A stretch of DNA of 64,000 bases from Bradyrhizobium sp. CB82. Lineage in GTDB: Bacteria > Pseudomonadota > Alphaproteobacteria > Rhizobiales > Xanthobacteraceae. Location: NCBI RefSeq assembly GCF_029714405.1, contig NZ_CP121650.1, positions 1-64,000 on the forward strand, read 5' to 3'. The notes under the pieces are model-generated. The model saw only the letters and a list, made by a program, of their open reading frames with translations, was not told the DNA's origin and did no database searches. The position numbers were made by a program, and so were the translations under genes. Positions 11,453-19,802 of the stretch are shown here, piece by piece (the first letter of the stretch is position 1; every line of letters starts with the position of its first letter).

Positions 11453-12568
11453 TCACTCCGCGACCCGCGCCGGCTTGTTCGCGGTCGCCTCCGACCACTC
11501 GCCGACGACGCGATCGAGGTCGCAGAGATTCTGGTGCATCTGCTCCAGCGAGAAGCCGAGCGCGAAAAAACGCTCGGCGGTATCGCCGGGCTGGCCGCGG
11601 ATCAGGCCGTCACGACGGACGGCGGCGACCGCATCGGCATAGTTTTGAAGCGCGAGGTGCACGGGATGGATCGGCGGCGCGCCGGCGCCGGCCCTTAGCG
11701 CCGCGGCTGCGGAGCGCAGGAACTGCGCGATCACCGTGCCGACCTCCGAGAGCGGCGCGGCGAGCCTGATCTGCACGTCGGCCGGCAGCGGCACCACGGT
11801 GGCGCGGCCGATCATCACGACATCATGGCGCAGCCGCAGGACGGTTCGCAGCAGGGGACCGGTGTCGGGCCCGCTCGACAGCCGCGCCGCGCGCTCGCGC
11901 TCGGCCTCGGAGCCGGTGGCACTCAGTCCTACCATCGCCGTGCCGATGCCGTCCTGGATCCGATGCAGCGCATCGTTGTCGCGGCCGCGCGTCAGGCCGG
12001 CCAGCAGTTCGGTGAAGGCGTCGGCGATCAGCTCGAGCAGACGCGCGGCGCCGGCACGAATCTGCCGGATCGCGCGCGACGGCAGCACCAGGAAGGAGAC
12101 GAGCAGCCCCGTGATCGCGCCGACCGCGACCTCGCTGACGCGATCGATGGCCGAAGTCATGGGATCGGAATGATGCATGGTCGGAACCAAAAGCACGATT
12201 ACGGCCGTCACTGTCGCCGCGCTGAGGCTCGGATTGATCGCGGCGATGAGGGCGAGCGGGGCGACCGACAGGACCAGAAGCCCGAGCAGCCCGGCTTCGC
12301 TGGAGTACGGGATCAGGATTGCAATGGCGCCACCATAGATGGCGCCGCCGATCGTGCCCAGCATGTAGTCGCGCGTCGCCTTCAGCGAGCGTCCGACACT
12401 CATCTGAGTCACGATCAGCGAAGTCAGGACCGCCCAGAGCGGCAGCAGCAGGTGCAGCGCGGTCGCGATCACATAGGCCGCGGTTGCCGCCACCGTGACC
12501 CGGATCGCCAGCCCCAATTGCGTCCTTCGCGACCGGACCTGGTCATACAGCTGCCGTGCGAGTGCCAT
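11453..12568 (-). CDS. FUSC family membrane protein (fusaric acid resistance-like)
   Basis: This predicted inner-membrane protein of about 371 residues has six or so hydrophobic segments in its first half (for example VTVAATAAYVIATALHLLLP and GLLGLLVLSVAPLALIAAI) and a soluble helical C-terminal half. It matches the FUSC/aromatic acid exporter architecture, whose members export aromatic acids or similar compounds. The frame runs to 12601, but I place the start at the internal Met (12568, MALARQLYDQVR) because the preceding 11 residues look non-native. It converges on the DsbA-fold gene, with 112 bases between and no clear terminator. The next gene diverges. Its role is inferred from the fold only. 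Confidence 0.8.
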   Translation of the reverse strand: MALARQLYDQVRSRRTQLGLAIRVTVAATAAYVIATALHLLLPLWAVLTSLIVTQMSVGRSLKATRDYMLGTIGGAIYGGAIAILIPYSSEAGLLGLLVLSVAPLALIAAINPSLSAATVTAVIVLLVPTMHHSDPMTSAIDRVSEVAVGAITGLLVSFLVLPSRAIRQIRAGAARLLELIADAFTELLAGLTRGRDNDALHRIQDGIGTAMVGLSATGSEAERERAARLSSGPDTGPLLRTVLRLRHDVVMIGRATVVPLPADVQIRLAAPLSEVGTVIAQFLRSAAAALRAGAGAPPIHPVHLALQNYADAVAAVRRDGLIRGQPGDTAERFFALGFSLEQMHQNLCDLDRVVGEWSEATANKPARVAE

Positions 12569-12685
12569 CGTCGAATATCCCGATTCCCGTAACCGGCCCA
12601 AAGCATAGCTGATACCCGCAGCCCCAGGGCGGCTTGAAAGGGGATATCCGCCCGCCTACCCTGCCGACCAAAACGAGGAAACACG

Positions 12686-14053
12686 ATGGCCCACGAAACC
12701 GCAACGCTCGCCGCCTACGTCGCCAATCTGAAGTATGAGGATATACCGGCGGAGGTGCTTGAGCGCACAAAAGTGTTGACGCTCGATTTCCTCGGCAGCG
12801 CGATCCGCGCGCGCCGCGAGGCGGAATCGACGCCGTCGCTGCTGAAAATGCTGGAGGCGCTGGCGCTCGACACCAAGGGCGACTCCACCGTGTTCGGCGA
12901 CAGCAAAACCTGGACGCCGGCGGTCGCCGCGCTCCTCAACGGCGCCCTCGGCCACTCCCTCGATTTCGACGACACGCATGCGGATTCCTCGCTGCATCCG
13001 AGCGCGCCAGTGGTGCCGGCCGCATTCGCGGTCGGCGAGATGGTCGGCGCCTCCGGGCGCGACGTGCTCACCGCGATCGTCGCGGGCTATGAGGTCTGCT
13101 GCCGGCTCGGCAACGCGCTCGACCCGACCTCGCATTATGCCCGCGGCTTCCACCCGACCGCGACCGCCGGAACCTATGGCGCGGCGGCCGCCGCCGCAAA
13201 GCTGTTCGGCCTCGATGAGACGCAGATCATCTCGGCCTTCGGCGTCTCCGGCAGCCAGGCCGCCGGCTCACTGCAATTTTTGCTCAACGGCGCCTGGAAC
13301 AAGCGCTACCAGGTCGGCGCCGCCGCGATGAACGGCGTGATCGCCGCGACGCTGGCACGCAACGATTTCGTGGGCTCGACGGAATCGGTCGAGGGCAAGC
13401 ACGGCCTTCTGGTCGGCTACACCGACGACGCGCATCCCGACAAAGCCACAGCCGAGCTCGGCAAGAGCTACGAGACCATGAAGATCGGCGTCAAACCCTA
13501 TCCGAGCTGCCGCTATACCCACGCCGCGATCGACGCGCTGATCGCGATGCGGCGCGATCACAACCTGACGCCCGAGCAGGTCAGGCGTGTCGAGATCGGC
13601 CTGCACCGCAACGGCATCACGCTGACCGGCGATGCCGCGACCAAGCGCCATCCGCGTTCGATCGTCGGCGGCCAGTTCTCGATGTTCTTCACCGGCGCGC
13701 TCGCGCTCGACCAGGGCAGCTTTGGCTGGGACGACTATGGCCGGCTCGGCGATGCCGCGATCGATGCGCTCGCCGACAAATTCGACGTCGTGCAGGATTC
13801 GCGCCTGGAAGGCCGCATCCATCCCTTCGGCGCGCGCGTGAGCATCACCACCGACGACGGCGTGCACGAACGGCTCTACGCCGATCCCTCCGGCGAGCCG
13901 AACTCGTTCCCGGACGCGCAGGCGATGCAGCAGAAGTTCCTGACGCTGGCCCGCCCCGTGCTGAATGCACGCGCGGAGCAATTTGCGGACGCGATCCTGT
14001 CGCTTGAGCGATTCGATCGCGTGGCGAAGGCGACGGAATTGGGGAGGCAGTGA
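12686..14053 (+). CDS. MmgE/PrpD family protein
   Basis: The 455-residue product belongs to the MmgE/PrpD family, which includes 2-methylcitrate dehydratase of propionate catabolism and several isomerases and decarboxylases. Family landmarks are LDFLGSAI near residue 34, the DDTHADSSLHPSAPVVPA block near 96-113, ATAGTYGAAAAAAKL near 155, and KPYPSCRYTHAAIDA near 270. The length is usual. No prpB or prpC genes lie nearby, so assignment to the methylcitrate cycle is not supported; many rhizobial homologues are uncharacterised. The ATG at 12686 has AACGAGGAAACACG upstream, with AGGAA about six bases away. Confidence 0.85.
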   Translation: MAHETATLAAYVANLKYEDIPAEVLERTKVLTLDFLGSAIRARREAESTPSLLKMLEALALDTKGDSTVFGDSKTWTPAVAALLNGALGHSLDFDDTHADSSLHPSAPVVPAAFAVGEMVGASGRDVLTAIVAGYEVCCRLGNALDPTSHYARGFHPTATAGTYGAAAAAAKLFGLDETQIISAFGVSGSQAAGSLQFLLNGAWNKRYQVGAAAMNGVIAATLARNDFVGSTESVEGKHGLLVGYTDDAHPDKATAELGKSYETMKIGVKPYPSCRYTHAAIDALIAMRRDHNLTPEQVRRVEIGLHRNGITLTGDAATKRHPRSIVGGQFSMFFTGALALDQGSFGWDDYGRLGDAAIDALADKFDVVQDSRLEGRIHPFGARVSITTDDGVHERLYADPSGEPNSFPDAQAMQQKFLTLARPVLNARAEQFADAILSLERFDRVAKATELGRQ

Positions 14054-14061
14054 CGTTGCTC

Positions 14062-14180
14062 TCCCGATCCCCGTTCCTACGCGGAGAGGGGTGGGGTGAG
14101 GGCCCTCTCCACGGATGAGATTGACGAGAGACCTGTACCCCTCACCCGGAATTCAAGCTGCGCTTGAATTCCGACCCTTC
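14062..14180. repeat. Intergenic palindromic repeat (class A, third copy) with perfect hairpin
   Basis: This sits between two convergent genes. It carries the class A words (CTCTCCCG, GGAGAGGGGTGGGGTGAGGG, CCCTCACCCGG). It also has a perfect hairpin with 12-bp arms (14147-14158, CGGAATTCAAGC, with 14162-14173) and a three-base loop. It could act as a bidirectional transcription barrier between the MmgE/PrpD and hydrolase genes. Confidence 0.7.
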
Positions 14181-14217
14181 CCAGCAAGCGGGGCGAGTTG
14201 AACCGGCGGCACCCGCA

Positions 14218-15645
14218 CTAGTTCGCCCCTGCCATCTTGCTCTTGTCATGCGTCGCCGCGACCACGTCGCGGACGAGATCGAACACCCCATCCACCTCCG
14301 GCGGCCAGTTCGGCGAGCGGCCGAGGCGCACGATCACGAGTCGCTCGGACGGGATCACGATCGCATATTGCCCGATCGTTCCCTTGGCGAAGAAGGCATC
14401 GCGCGGCCAGCCGTGGTCGATACGGAAGTTGGCGCCAAAGCTGTCGCCCTGATTGGTCCAGAAGCCGGCGCCGATGCCGACCCAGGCATTTGGCGTGGCC
14501 GATGCCGAATAGCCGACCCAGCCCTCGGGCAGGATGCGTCTGCCGCCGGCCATGCCGTCATTGAGATAGAGCTGACCGAAGCGCGCCCAGTCGCGCGCGG
14601 AGGCCAGCATCTCGCTCGAGCCTTCCACCGTGCCGGCGCCGTCGAGCTGCAGCGTGACGTGGCGCATGCCCAGAGGCGCGAACAGCTCGCGGTGCGCAAG
14701 GCGCAGCACGTCGGACGGATTTCCACCGACCGCGTTGCGAATGATATGAGCGAGAATGATGCTGTTGCCGTCATGATAATTCCACACGGCACCCGGCGCA
14801 GTCTCCAGCGGCGTGCGCTCCGCATAGGCGGCCATGTCGTGCTCGGCGAATTTCATGCGATTGACCGGCTCGAAGGCGGAGCCGAGCGAGGCCTGCAACG
14901 AGCTGGCGAGCGCGAGCCCTGCCGTGTGGCGCAGGAGCTGGTCGACCGTGATGGCGTGGCGCGGGTCGTCCGGATCCTGCCAGGCGGCAACAGGCGCAGG
15001 AGCATCGAGCGTCAACTTGCCCTGGCGCACCAGCACGCCGACCAGCGCCGAGATCACCGACTTGGTCATGGAGAAGCCTAGCAACGGCGTCTGCGGTCCG
15101 ACACCGTCGGCATAGTGCTCGGCGATGATGCGGCCCTCCTTCATGACGATCACCGCGCGGGTGCGCCGGTATGGCGGCTGTTCGGGCTCGGCAAAGGCGC
15201 GATCCAGCGCGGCGGCGAGTTGCGCACTTTGCGGGGCCACGGTCGAAGGCCCGGCGATCTCGGGCAGCAACGCTGGCTGCCTGTCATCGGCGGGCACCGC
15301 GACATCGGCAATTCCCTCGCCGTGCTCGAGCGTGCAGCCGAGACCTTCGCGATAGACCGCGTGGCTGCGGCCGAGGCCGAACAGCGTCACCGTGACATCC
15401 TTCCGCGTGCGATTGACCTGGTAGTCCATCGCCCAGGTGATCAGGCTGGAGCCCGGCATCGCGTCCGTCGTTTCCGTGAAGGTTCGCCGGGGATCGAGCC
15501 CCGAGACAAACGTCTCCGAACAGAGCACCTCGGCGATGAAGCCGGTCGCGACCTTCGGCACATCGCGGGCGCGGGCTGCGCCCAGGGCGAGGCCGATAAA
15601 GGCAAAGGTGGAGGTGAGGAGGATGATCATGCGGCGACGGGTCAA
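14218..15645 (-). CDS. Secreted serine hydrolase, class C beta-lactamase fold
   Basis: The 475-residue product is predicted to be exported. An N-terminal signal (MTRRRMIILLTSTFAFIGLA, AxA-like cleavage near 24-27) is followed by a roughly 110-residue extra domain of unknown role, then a serine beta-lactamase-like domain. The catalytic SxxK is Ser192-Met-Thr-Lys195. The second-site Tyr is Tyr290 in WNYHDGN. LLRHTAGL near 237 is the usual motif after the SxxK helix. Relatives include esterases, 6-aminohexanoate-dimer hydrolases and D-aminopeptidases, so a true beta-lactamase is not implied. It is transcribed in the same direction as, and 144 bases downstream of, a membrane-bound AraC regulator that may control it. 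Confidence 0.85.
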   Translation of the reverse strand: MTRRRMIILLTSTFAFIGLALGAARARDVPKVATGFIAEVLCSETFVSGLDPRRTFTETTDAMPGSSLITWAMDYQVNRTRKDVTVTLFGLGRSHAVYREGLGCTLEHGEGIADVAVPADDRQPALLPEIAGPSTVAPQSAQLAAALDRAFAEPEQPPYRRTRAVIVMKEGRIIAEHYADGVGPQTPLLGFSMTKSVISALVGVLVRQGKLTLDAPAPVAAWQDPDDPRHAITVDQLLRHTAGLALASSLQASLGSAFEPVNRMKFAEHDMAAYAERTPLETAPGAVWNYHDGNSIILAHIIRNAVGGNPSDVLRLAHRELFAPLGMRHVTLQLDGAGTVEGSSEMLASARDWARFGQLYLNDGMAGGRRILPEGWVGYSASATPNAWVGIGAGFWTNQGDSFGANFRIDHGWPRDAFFAKGTIGQYAIVIPSERLVIVRLGRSPNWPPEVDGVFDLVRDVVAATHDKSKMAGAN

Positions 15646-15789
15646 AGGGCTTCTCCGGCTTGGGGTGGCGCCGGAGAGAAAGCCAATTCGGACCGCGCGC
15701 CGCTCGCCGGATTTGGAAATCTATCTCGCCGAAGTCGGAAGCGGCCTCGTCGATTCTGAAATTTTGTAATTATTACAACGGATTATAGA

Positions 15790-16854
15790 TCAGGCCGCAT
15801 TGACCCTGAGCCGCCGGTACTCGGTCGGCGTCACGCCCGTCACCGCCTTGAAGGCGCGGTTGAAGGGGCCGAGAGACTGGAAGCCGGCGTCCATCGCGAT
15901 GGTGATCACGGGCACCTCGGCCTGGGCCGGATCGGCCAGCGCCGCCTTGGCCTCCTCGATCCGGTGCTCGTTGAGGAAGACATTGAAATTGCGGTAGCCG
16001 AGCCGCTGGTTGATCAGCCGCCGCAACCGGTATTCGGGGATCTTCAGCCGGGTCGCCAGCACGCCGATGGTGATGTTCTCCTGGCGATAGATGCGCTCGT
16101 CCGCCATCAGCCGCATCAGGGCCTCGATCAGTTTTTGGTCGGCAGCCTCCTCGGTGGCGGCTGGCTGATTCAGAATGACCGTTGAAGCCGTCGTGGTCAC
16201 CCTTGAAAACAAATCGGCGCCGTCGACGCGCATCATCGTGTAGGCGATCGCCGCGACAACGCAAGCGAGCACGCCGGCATTGATCGTGTCGGCGATAGCG
16301 CCGATGTCGCTGCCGACGACAAGAATCTGGAGCAGCGCATTCAGCCCGCCATAGAGTGCGGCCGCGCAGACAATGAAGACGCGCACGCGGCGGCGGTGCT
16401 CAACCAGGTCGGCCGACCATGAGGTGACCGTCTGCCCCACCGCGAGCGCGATGAAGCCGAGCACGATCAGATTGACTATGGTGACCGAGAACCGCACGTG
16501 ACCGCCCGGCGCGATCCAGAGGCATCCGATAAGGCTGAAAGCCGTCACCAGCGCCCACACCAACCCGTGCCACCAGCGCAGCCGAAACTCGTCGTCGAAC
16601 AGCGCCCGCGTGAACAGCCAGAACACCACGATATTGCCGGTCGAAAGCGCAATCAGCGGCGCGTGCCATGTGGGAACCAACGCCGACGTACCGACCGAAT
16701 AGCTCACGACATGCGCGGCTGAGCCCAGCGCGAAGGCCGCGCCGAGCCACCCCGCCGGCACATTGCGGAAATCCGAGACCAGCGACGCCGCCAGCACCAG
16801 CAGCAACGCCACGCTGGCAGCGCGAAAGGCAAATTCGGTTGCGGCAAGTGTCAT
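15790..16854 (-). CDS. AraC-type regulator with N-terminal membrane domain
   Basis: The first roughly 215 of 354 residues form about seven hydrophobic segments (for example AASVALLLVLAASLV and FIALAVGQTV). The C-terminal 110 residues carry a double helix-turn-helix AraC/XylS domain: EYRLRRLINQRLGYRNFNVF in the first HTH and the second-HTH signature IAMDAGFQSLGPFNRAFKAV near 316-335. Membrane-anchored AraC regulators of this layout sense envelope or extracellular signals and bind DNA from the membrane. The likely target is the adjacent serine hydrolase gene downstream, or its own promoter. The ligand is unknown. The gene region around 16860-17041 upstream is divergent to the pirin gene. Confidence 0.85.
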   Translation of the reverse strand: MTLAATEFAFRAASVALLLVLAASLVSDFRNVPAGWLGAAFALGSAAHVVSYSVGTSALVPTWHAPLIALSTGNIVVFWLFTRALFDDEFRLRWWHGLVWALVTAFSLIGCLWIAPGGHVRFSVTIVNLIVLGFIALAVGQTVTSWSADLVEHRRRVRVFIVCAAALYGGLNALLQILVVGSDIGAIADTINAGVLACVVAAIAYTMMRVDGADLFSRVTTTASTVILNQPAATEEAADQKLIEALMRLMADERIYRQENITIGVLATRLKIPEYRLRRLINQRLGYRNFNVFLNEHRIEEAKAALADPAQAEVPVITIAMDAGFQSLGPFNRAFKAVTGVTPTEYRRLRVNAA

Positions 16855-17041
16855 CGGATGGTGCGGTCACACCTGAATGAAATCAGCCGAACATCGTCCG
16901 TCAGCCCGGTTTTTTCAAGGACCACCTGATCGACAGGGTTAGCGATGCCCCTTCACGCGTGTGCAATGATCGGGCTTTGTCGCGACGATCCCGCGAAATC
17001 CTGCTACGATCGGGCTCAAGAAACTCAAGAAGGAGCCCGTC

Positions 17042-17959
17042 ATGAGCTGGATGCCCGACAATGATCCCGTGCTCGGCGATCCCAAAACCTGCGATGCGCT
17101 CGATCTCGTCATCGTGCCGCGCACCCGCGATCTCGGCGATGGATTTGAAGTCCGCCGCGCGCTGCCGCATGGCAAGCGGCAGATGGTCGGGCCCTTCATC
17201 TTCTTCGATCATTTCGGCCCGGTGCAGTTCGTCTCCGGCAAGGGCATGGACGTGCGGCCGCATCCGCATATCGGCCTTGCCACCGTCACCTATCTGTTCG
17301 ACGGCGCGATCATGCATCGCGACAGCGAGGGCAACATCCAGGAAATCCAGCCCGGCGCGATGAACCTGATGACGGCGGGCCGCGGCATCGCGCATTCCGA
17401 ACGCACGCCGGATACGCAGCGCGCCTCGGGTCAGAAGATGCTGGGCCTGCAAAGCTGGATCGCGCTGCCGGCGGCATCGGAAGAGATCGCCCCATCGTTC
17501 CAGCACTACGCCGCGGGCGATCTGCCGATGATCTCGGAGCGCGATTTCACCGCGCGCGTGATCGCCGGCTCCGCGTTCGGCATCACCTCGCCCGTGTCGA
17601 TGGCCTCGCCCTGGTTCTATACCGAGGTGACGGCCGCGGAAGGCGCGAGCCTGCCGCTCGACCCCGATCACGAGGAGCGCGCGATCTATGTCGTCGATGG
17701 CGAGGTCGAGATCGCCAATGAACGGTATGAGGGACCGCGGCTGCTGATTTTCCGGCCCGGCGACCGCATCACCGTGAACGCCGTGAGGCCGACGCGGATG
17801 ATGTTTCTCGGCGGCGATGCGCTGGAGGGCCCGCGCCACATCTGGTGGAATTTCGTGTCCTCCAGCAAGGAGCGGATCGAGCAGGCCAAGCAGGACTGGA
17901 AAACCGGCCGCTTTGCCGCGGTTCCGCAGGAACACGAGTTCATTCCGCTGCCGGAATAG
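17042..17959 (+). CDS. Pirin family protein
   Basis: Pirins are bicupin, metal-binding proteins. Some bacterial members act as quercetin dioxygenases or as redox-sensitive modulators of metabolic enzymes. The 305-residue product has the four expected metal ligands in its N-terminal cupin: His74 and His76 in RPHPHIGLATV, and His118 and Glu120 in GIAHSERTP. The second cupin follows at about 180-290 (EERAIYVVDGEVEI). The ATG at 17042 is preceded by AGAAGGAGCCCGTC, giving AGGAG eight bases upstream, which fixes the start. Nothing nearby points to a partner. Its biochemical role here is unknown. Confidence 0.9.
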   Translation: MSWMPDNDPVLGDPKTCDALDLVIVPRTRDLGDGFEVRRALPHGKRQMVGPFIFFDHFGPVQFVSGKGMDVRPHPHIGLATVTYLFDGAIMHRDSEGNIQEIQPGAMNLMTAGRGIAHSERTPDTQRASGQKMLGLQSWIALPAASEEIAPSFQHYAAGDLPMISERDFTARVIAGSAFGITSPVSMASPWFYTEVTAAEGASLPLDPDHEERAIYVVDGEVEIANERYEGPRLLIFRPGDRITVNAVRPTRMMFLGGDALEGPRHIWWNFVSSSKERIEQAKQDWKTGRFAAVPQEHEFIPLPE

Positions 17960-18022
17960 GCTATCCCGATCTTAGGCCGCGCTGCCGCACGGCCCTGAGA
18001 TCTCCTGCCTGAAGGCCCGCCG

Positions 18023-18937
18023 ATGAACGCCATGCTGACCAGCGACCTGCCGCTCCCCAAGATCGGGCGTGGCAAGGTACGCGATATCTACGCCGTCGAT
18101 GACGACCGCCTGCTGCTCGTCACCACCGACCGCATCAGCGCCTTCGACGTCGTGATGGACGAGACCATTCCGATGAAGGGCGCGGTGCTGACCCAGATCA
18201 GCGCCTTCTGGTTCAGAGAGCTCGAAGGTGTGGTCCCGCATCACGTCATCAGCGCCAGCACCGACGAGATCATCACCGCCGTGCCGGCGCTGAAAACGCA
18301 CCGCGCCGACATCCTCGGCCGCGCCATGCTGTGCAAGCGCACCACGGTGTTCCCGATCGAATGCGTGATCCGCGGCTATATCTCCGGCTCCGCCTGGAAG
18401 GAATACGCCGCAAGCGGCACGCTGGCCGGCGAAAAGCTGCCGGCAGGCCTCGTCGAGAGCGAAAAACTCGATCCTGCGATCTTCAGCCCGGCGACCAAGG
18501 CGGAGACCGGCCATGACGAGAACATCACGATCGCGCGGATGCGCGAGATCGTCGGCGACGAGGTCGCCTATACGCTGGAGAGCATGACGCGCGCGATCTA
18601 CACGCTCGGCGAGGAGCTGGCGCGTGAGCAGGGCATCATCATCGCGGACACCAAGTTCGAGTTCGGCCGCGACAAGGACGGCCGCATCATCCTGATCGAC
18701 GAGGTGATGACGCCGGACTCCTCGCGCTTCTGGGCGGCCAGTGCCTACAAGCCGGGTCAGCCGCAGGCGAGCTTCGACAAGCAGCCGCTCCGCGACTATC
18801 TCGATGTCGAACGCCGCGCCGGTCGCTGGAATGGCGACGCCCCGCCCCCGCCGCTCCCGGCGAGCGTGGTCGAGGCGACGAGCAAGAGGTATCTGGAAGC
18901 GTATCGGCGCGTGACGGGTTCGAAGCTCGCTATTTGA
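18023..18937 (+). CDS. purC: Phosphoribosylaminoimidazole-succinocarboxamide synthase (SAICAR synthase)
   Basis: PurC joins aspartate to carboxyaminoimidazole ribonucleotide with ATP in purine synthesis. The 304-residue product has the [13 protein letters not shown] start, [17 protein letters not shown] near 34-50, [16 protein letters not shown] near 113-128, and [12 protein letters not shown] and [12 protein letters not shown] near 210-236. It belongs to the longer (about 300-residue) form rather than the 237-residue E. coli form, and rhizobia often carry one of each. The ATG at 18023 is preceded by CCTGAAGGCCCGCCG. The gene stands alone between pirin and a 310-base gap. Confidence 0.93.
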   Translation: MNAMLTSDLPLPKIGRGKVRDIYAVDDDRLLLVTTDRISAFDVVMDETIPMKGAVLTQISAFWFRELEGVVPHHVISASTDEIITAVPALKTHRADILGRAMLCKRTTVFPIECVIRGYISGSAWKEYAASGTLAGEKLPAGLVESEKLDPAIFSPATKAETGHDENITIARMREIVGDEVAYTLESMTRAIYTLGEELAREQGIIIADTKFEFGRDKDGRIILIDEVMTPDSSRFWAASAYKPGQPQASFDKQPLRDYLDVERRAGRWNGDAPPPPLPASVVEATSKRYLEAYRRVTGSKLAI

Positions 18938-19247
18938 GTTTGACTTCCCGTCTCATGAGATTGCGCCACCAAGCCCTGCAATGAGGCAGCTGGCGTGACC
19001 CATTGCGATGCGTCGGGACAATAGCTCCTGGCGCCGATTTCGAATATGATCCTGCGTGCCATTGGCTCTCAGAGCACCCTACGGCGTGCCTCCGATGAAG
19101 CTTCTCCTATCGCAACCGCTACAGCCGCCGCTTGCGCGTAGCGCAAACGGCTTCGATTGCACGCCGCTCCAGACCGGCGCGACGAAGACCGCGCAACGGC
19201 CCCTGGGCAGAGAAAGCGCATTTGGAAGACAGCAATGGAGAAGAAAC
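18938..19247. other. Intergenic region, 310 bases
   Basis: No gene is supported between purC and the small secreted protein. The plus-strand frame of the next gene is open back to 19056, but those 64 residues (for example PLALRAPYGVPPMKLLLS) do not resemble a signal peptide and are out of register with the obvious export signal. I see no strong hairpin with a T tract, no repeat of the families found elsewhere in the window, and no clear promoter. Confidence 0.4.
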
Positions 19248-19640
19248 ATGACACGTACACGTGCGACAAGAATTGCATTGGCAGTCTCGACCTTCGCGTG
19301 CGCAGCGTTGTTCTCCTTCGCCTGGTCCGAGGAGCACGGCGTCTCGATGTCGGTCGACAGTGCACAGGCGCGGGTCGGTCGCCCGCTGACTCCCGTGAGC
19401 GTTGCTGGCGTGGCGCGTCGCCAGGCGCGGCGAGGCGCATACGGTGCCGCCGCAGTCGGGGCCGGCGCCGCAGCGGCTGGCACGGCCGCCGCGGTCGCCG
19501 CGACCTCACCTGGATGGGGCGCCGGTCCCTACGGCTCTTACGCGTACTCGCCGGAGGAGTGGCGCAAGCGAAATGGCATAATCTGCGCGCCCGGTACGCT
19601 GACCAAGATGGACGACGGCCGGATGTATCGCTGTCAGTAA
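19248..19640 (+). CDS. Small secreted protein of unknown function
   Basis: The 130-residue product begins MTRTRATRIALAVSTFACAAL, a clear Sec signal with a likely cleavage after FAWS-E or slightly later. The mature part has an alanine/glycine-rich stretch (about residues 63-88, AAAVGAGAAAAGTAAAV) that could span or lie on a membrane. Its C-terminal region, YSPEEWRKRNGIICAPGTL...MYRCQ, has two cysteines that could form a disulfide. I do not recognise a named domain; similar short alanine-rich exported proteins with a conserved CxPG...C end occur in Bradyrhizobium. The ATG at 19248 is chosen because the signal peptide begins there; GGAGAAG lies six to eight bases upstream. Confidence 0.7.
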   Translation: MTRTRATRIALAVSTFACAALFSFAWSEEHGVSMSVDSAQARVGRPLTPVSVAGVARRQARRGAYGAAAVGAGAAAAGTAAAVAATSPGWGAGPYGSYAYSPEEWRKRNGIICAPGTLTKMDDGRMYRCQ

Positions 19641-19802
19641 AGACGCAAACGCAGGAGCGGGAGGCAGCTCTCGAGCTGTCTCCCGCATCTTGCACCTCTG
19701 CCAGAAGCCACGCGCCTCGCAACAGCGAGCAAGCCGCTGTGCGTTCCCTTGCTCCATTGATCCAGCAAGCTGGGATCGCCGGCGCGCAGGGTCGATTGCC
19801 GG

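Noticed and set aside
14164..15081. Long plus-strand frame opposite the serine hydrolase
   Set aside because: His/Arg/Asp-rich shadow of the real minus-strand gene, typical of high-GC genomes.
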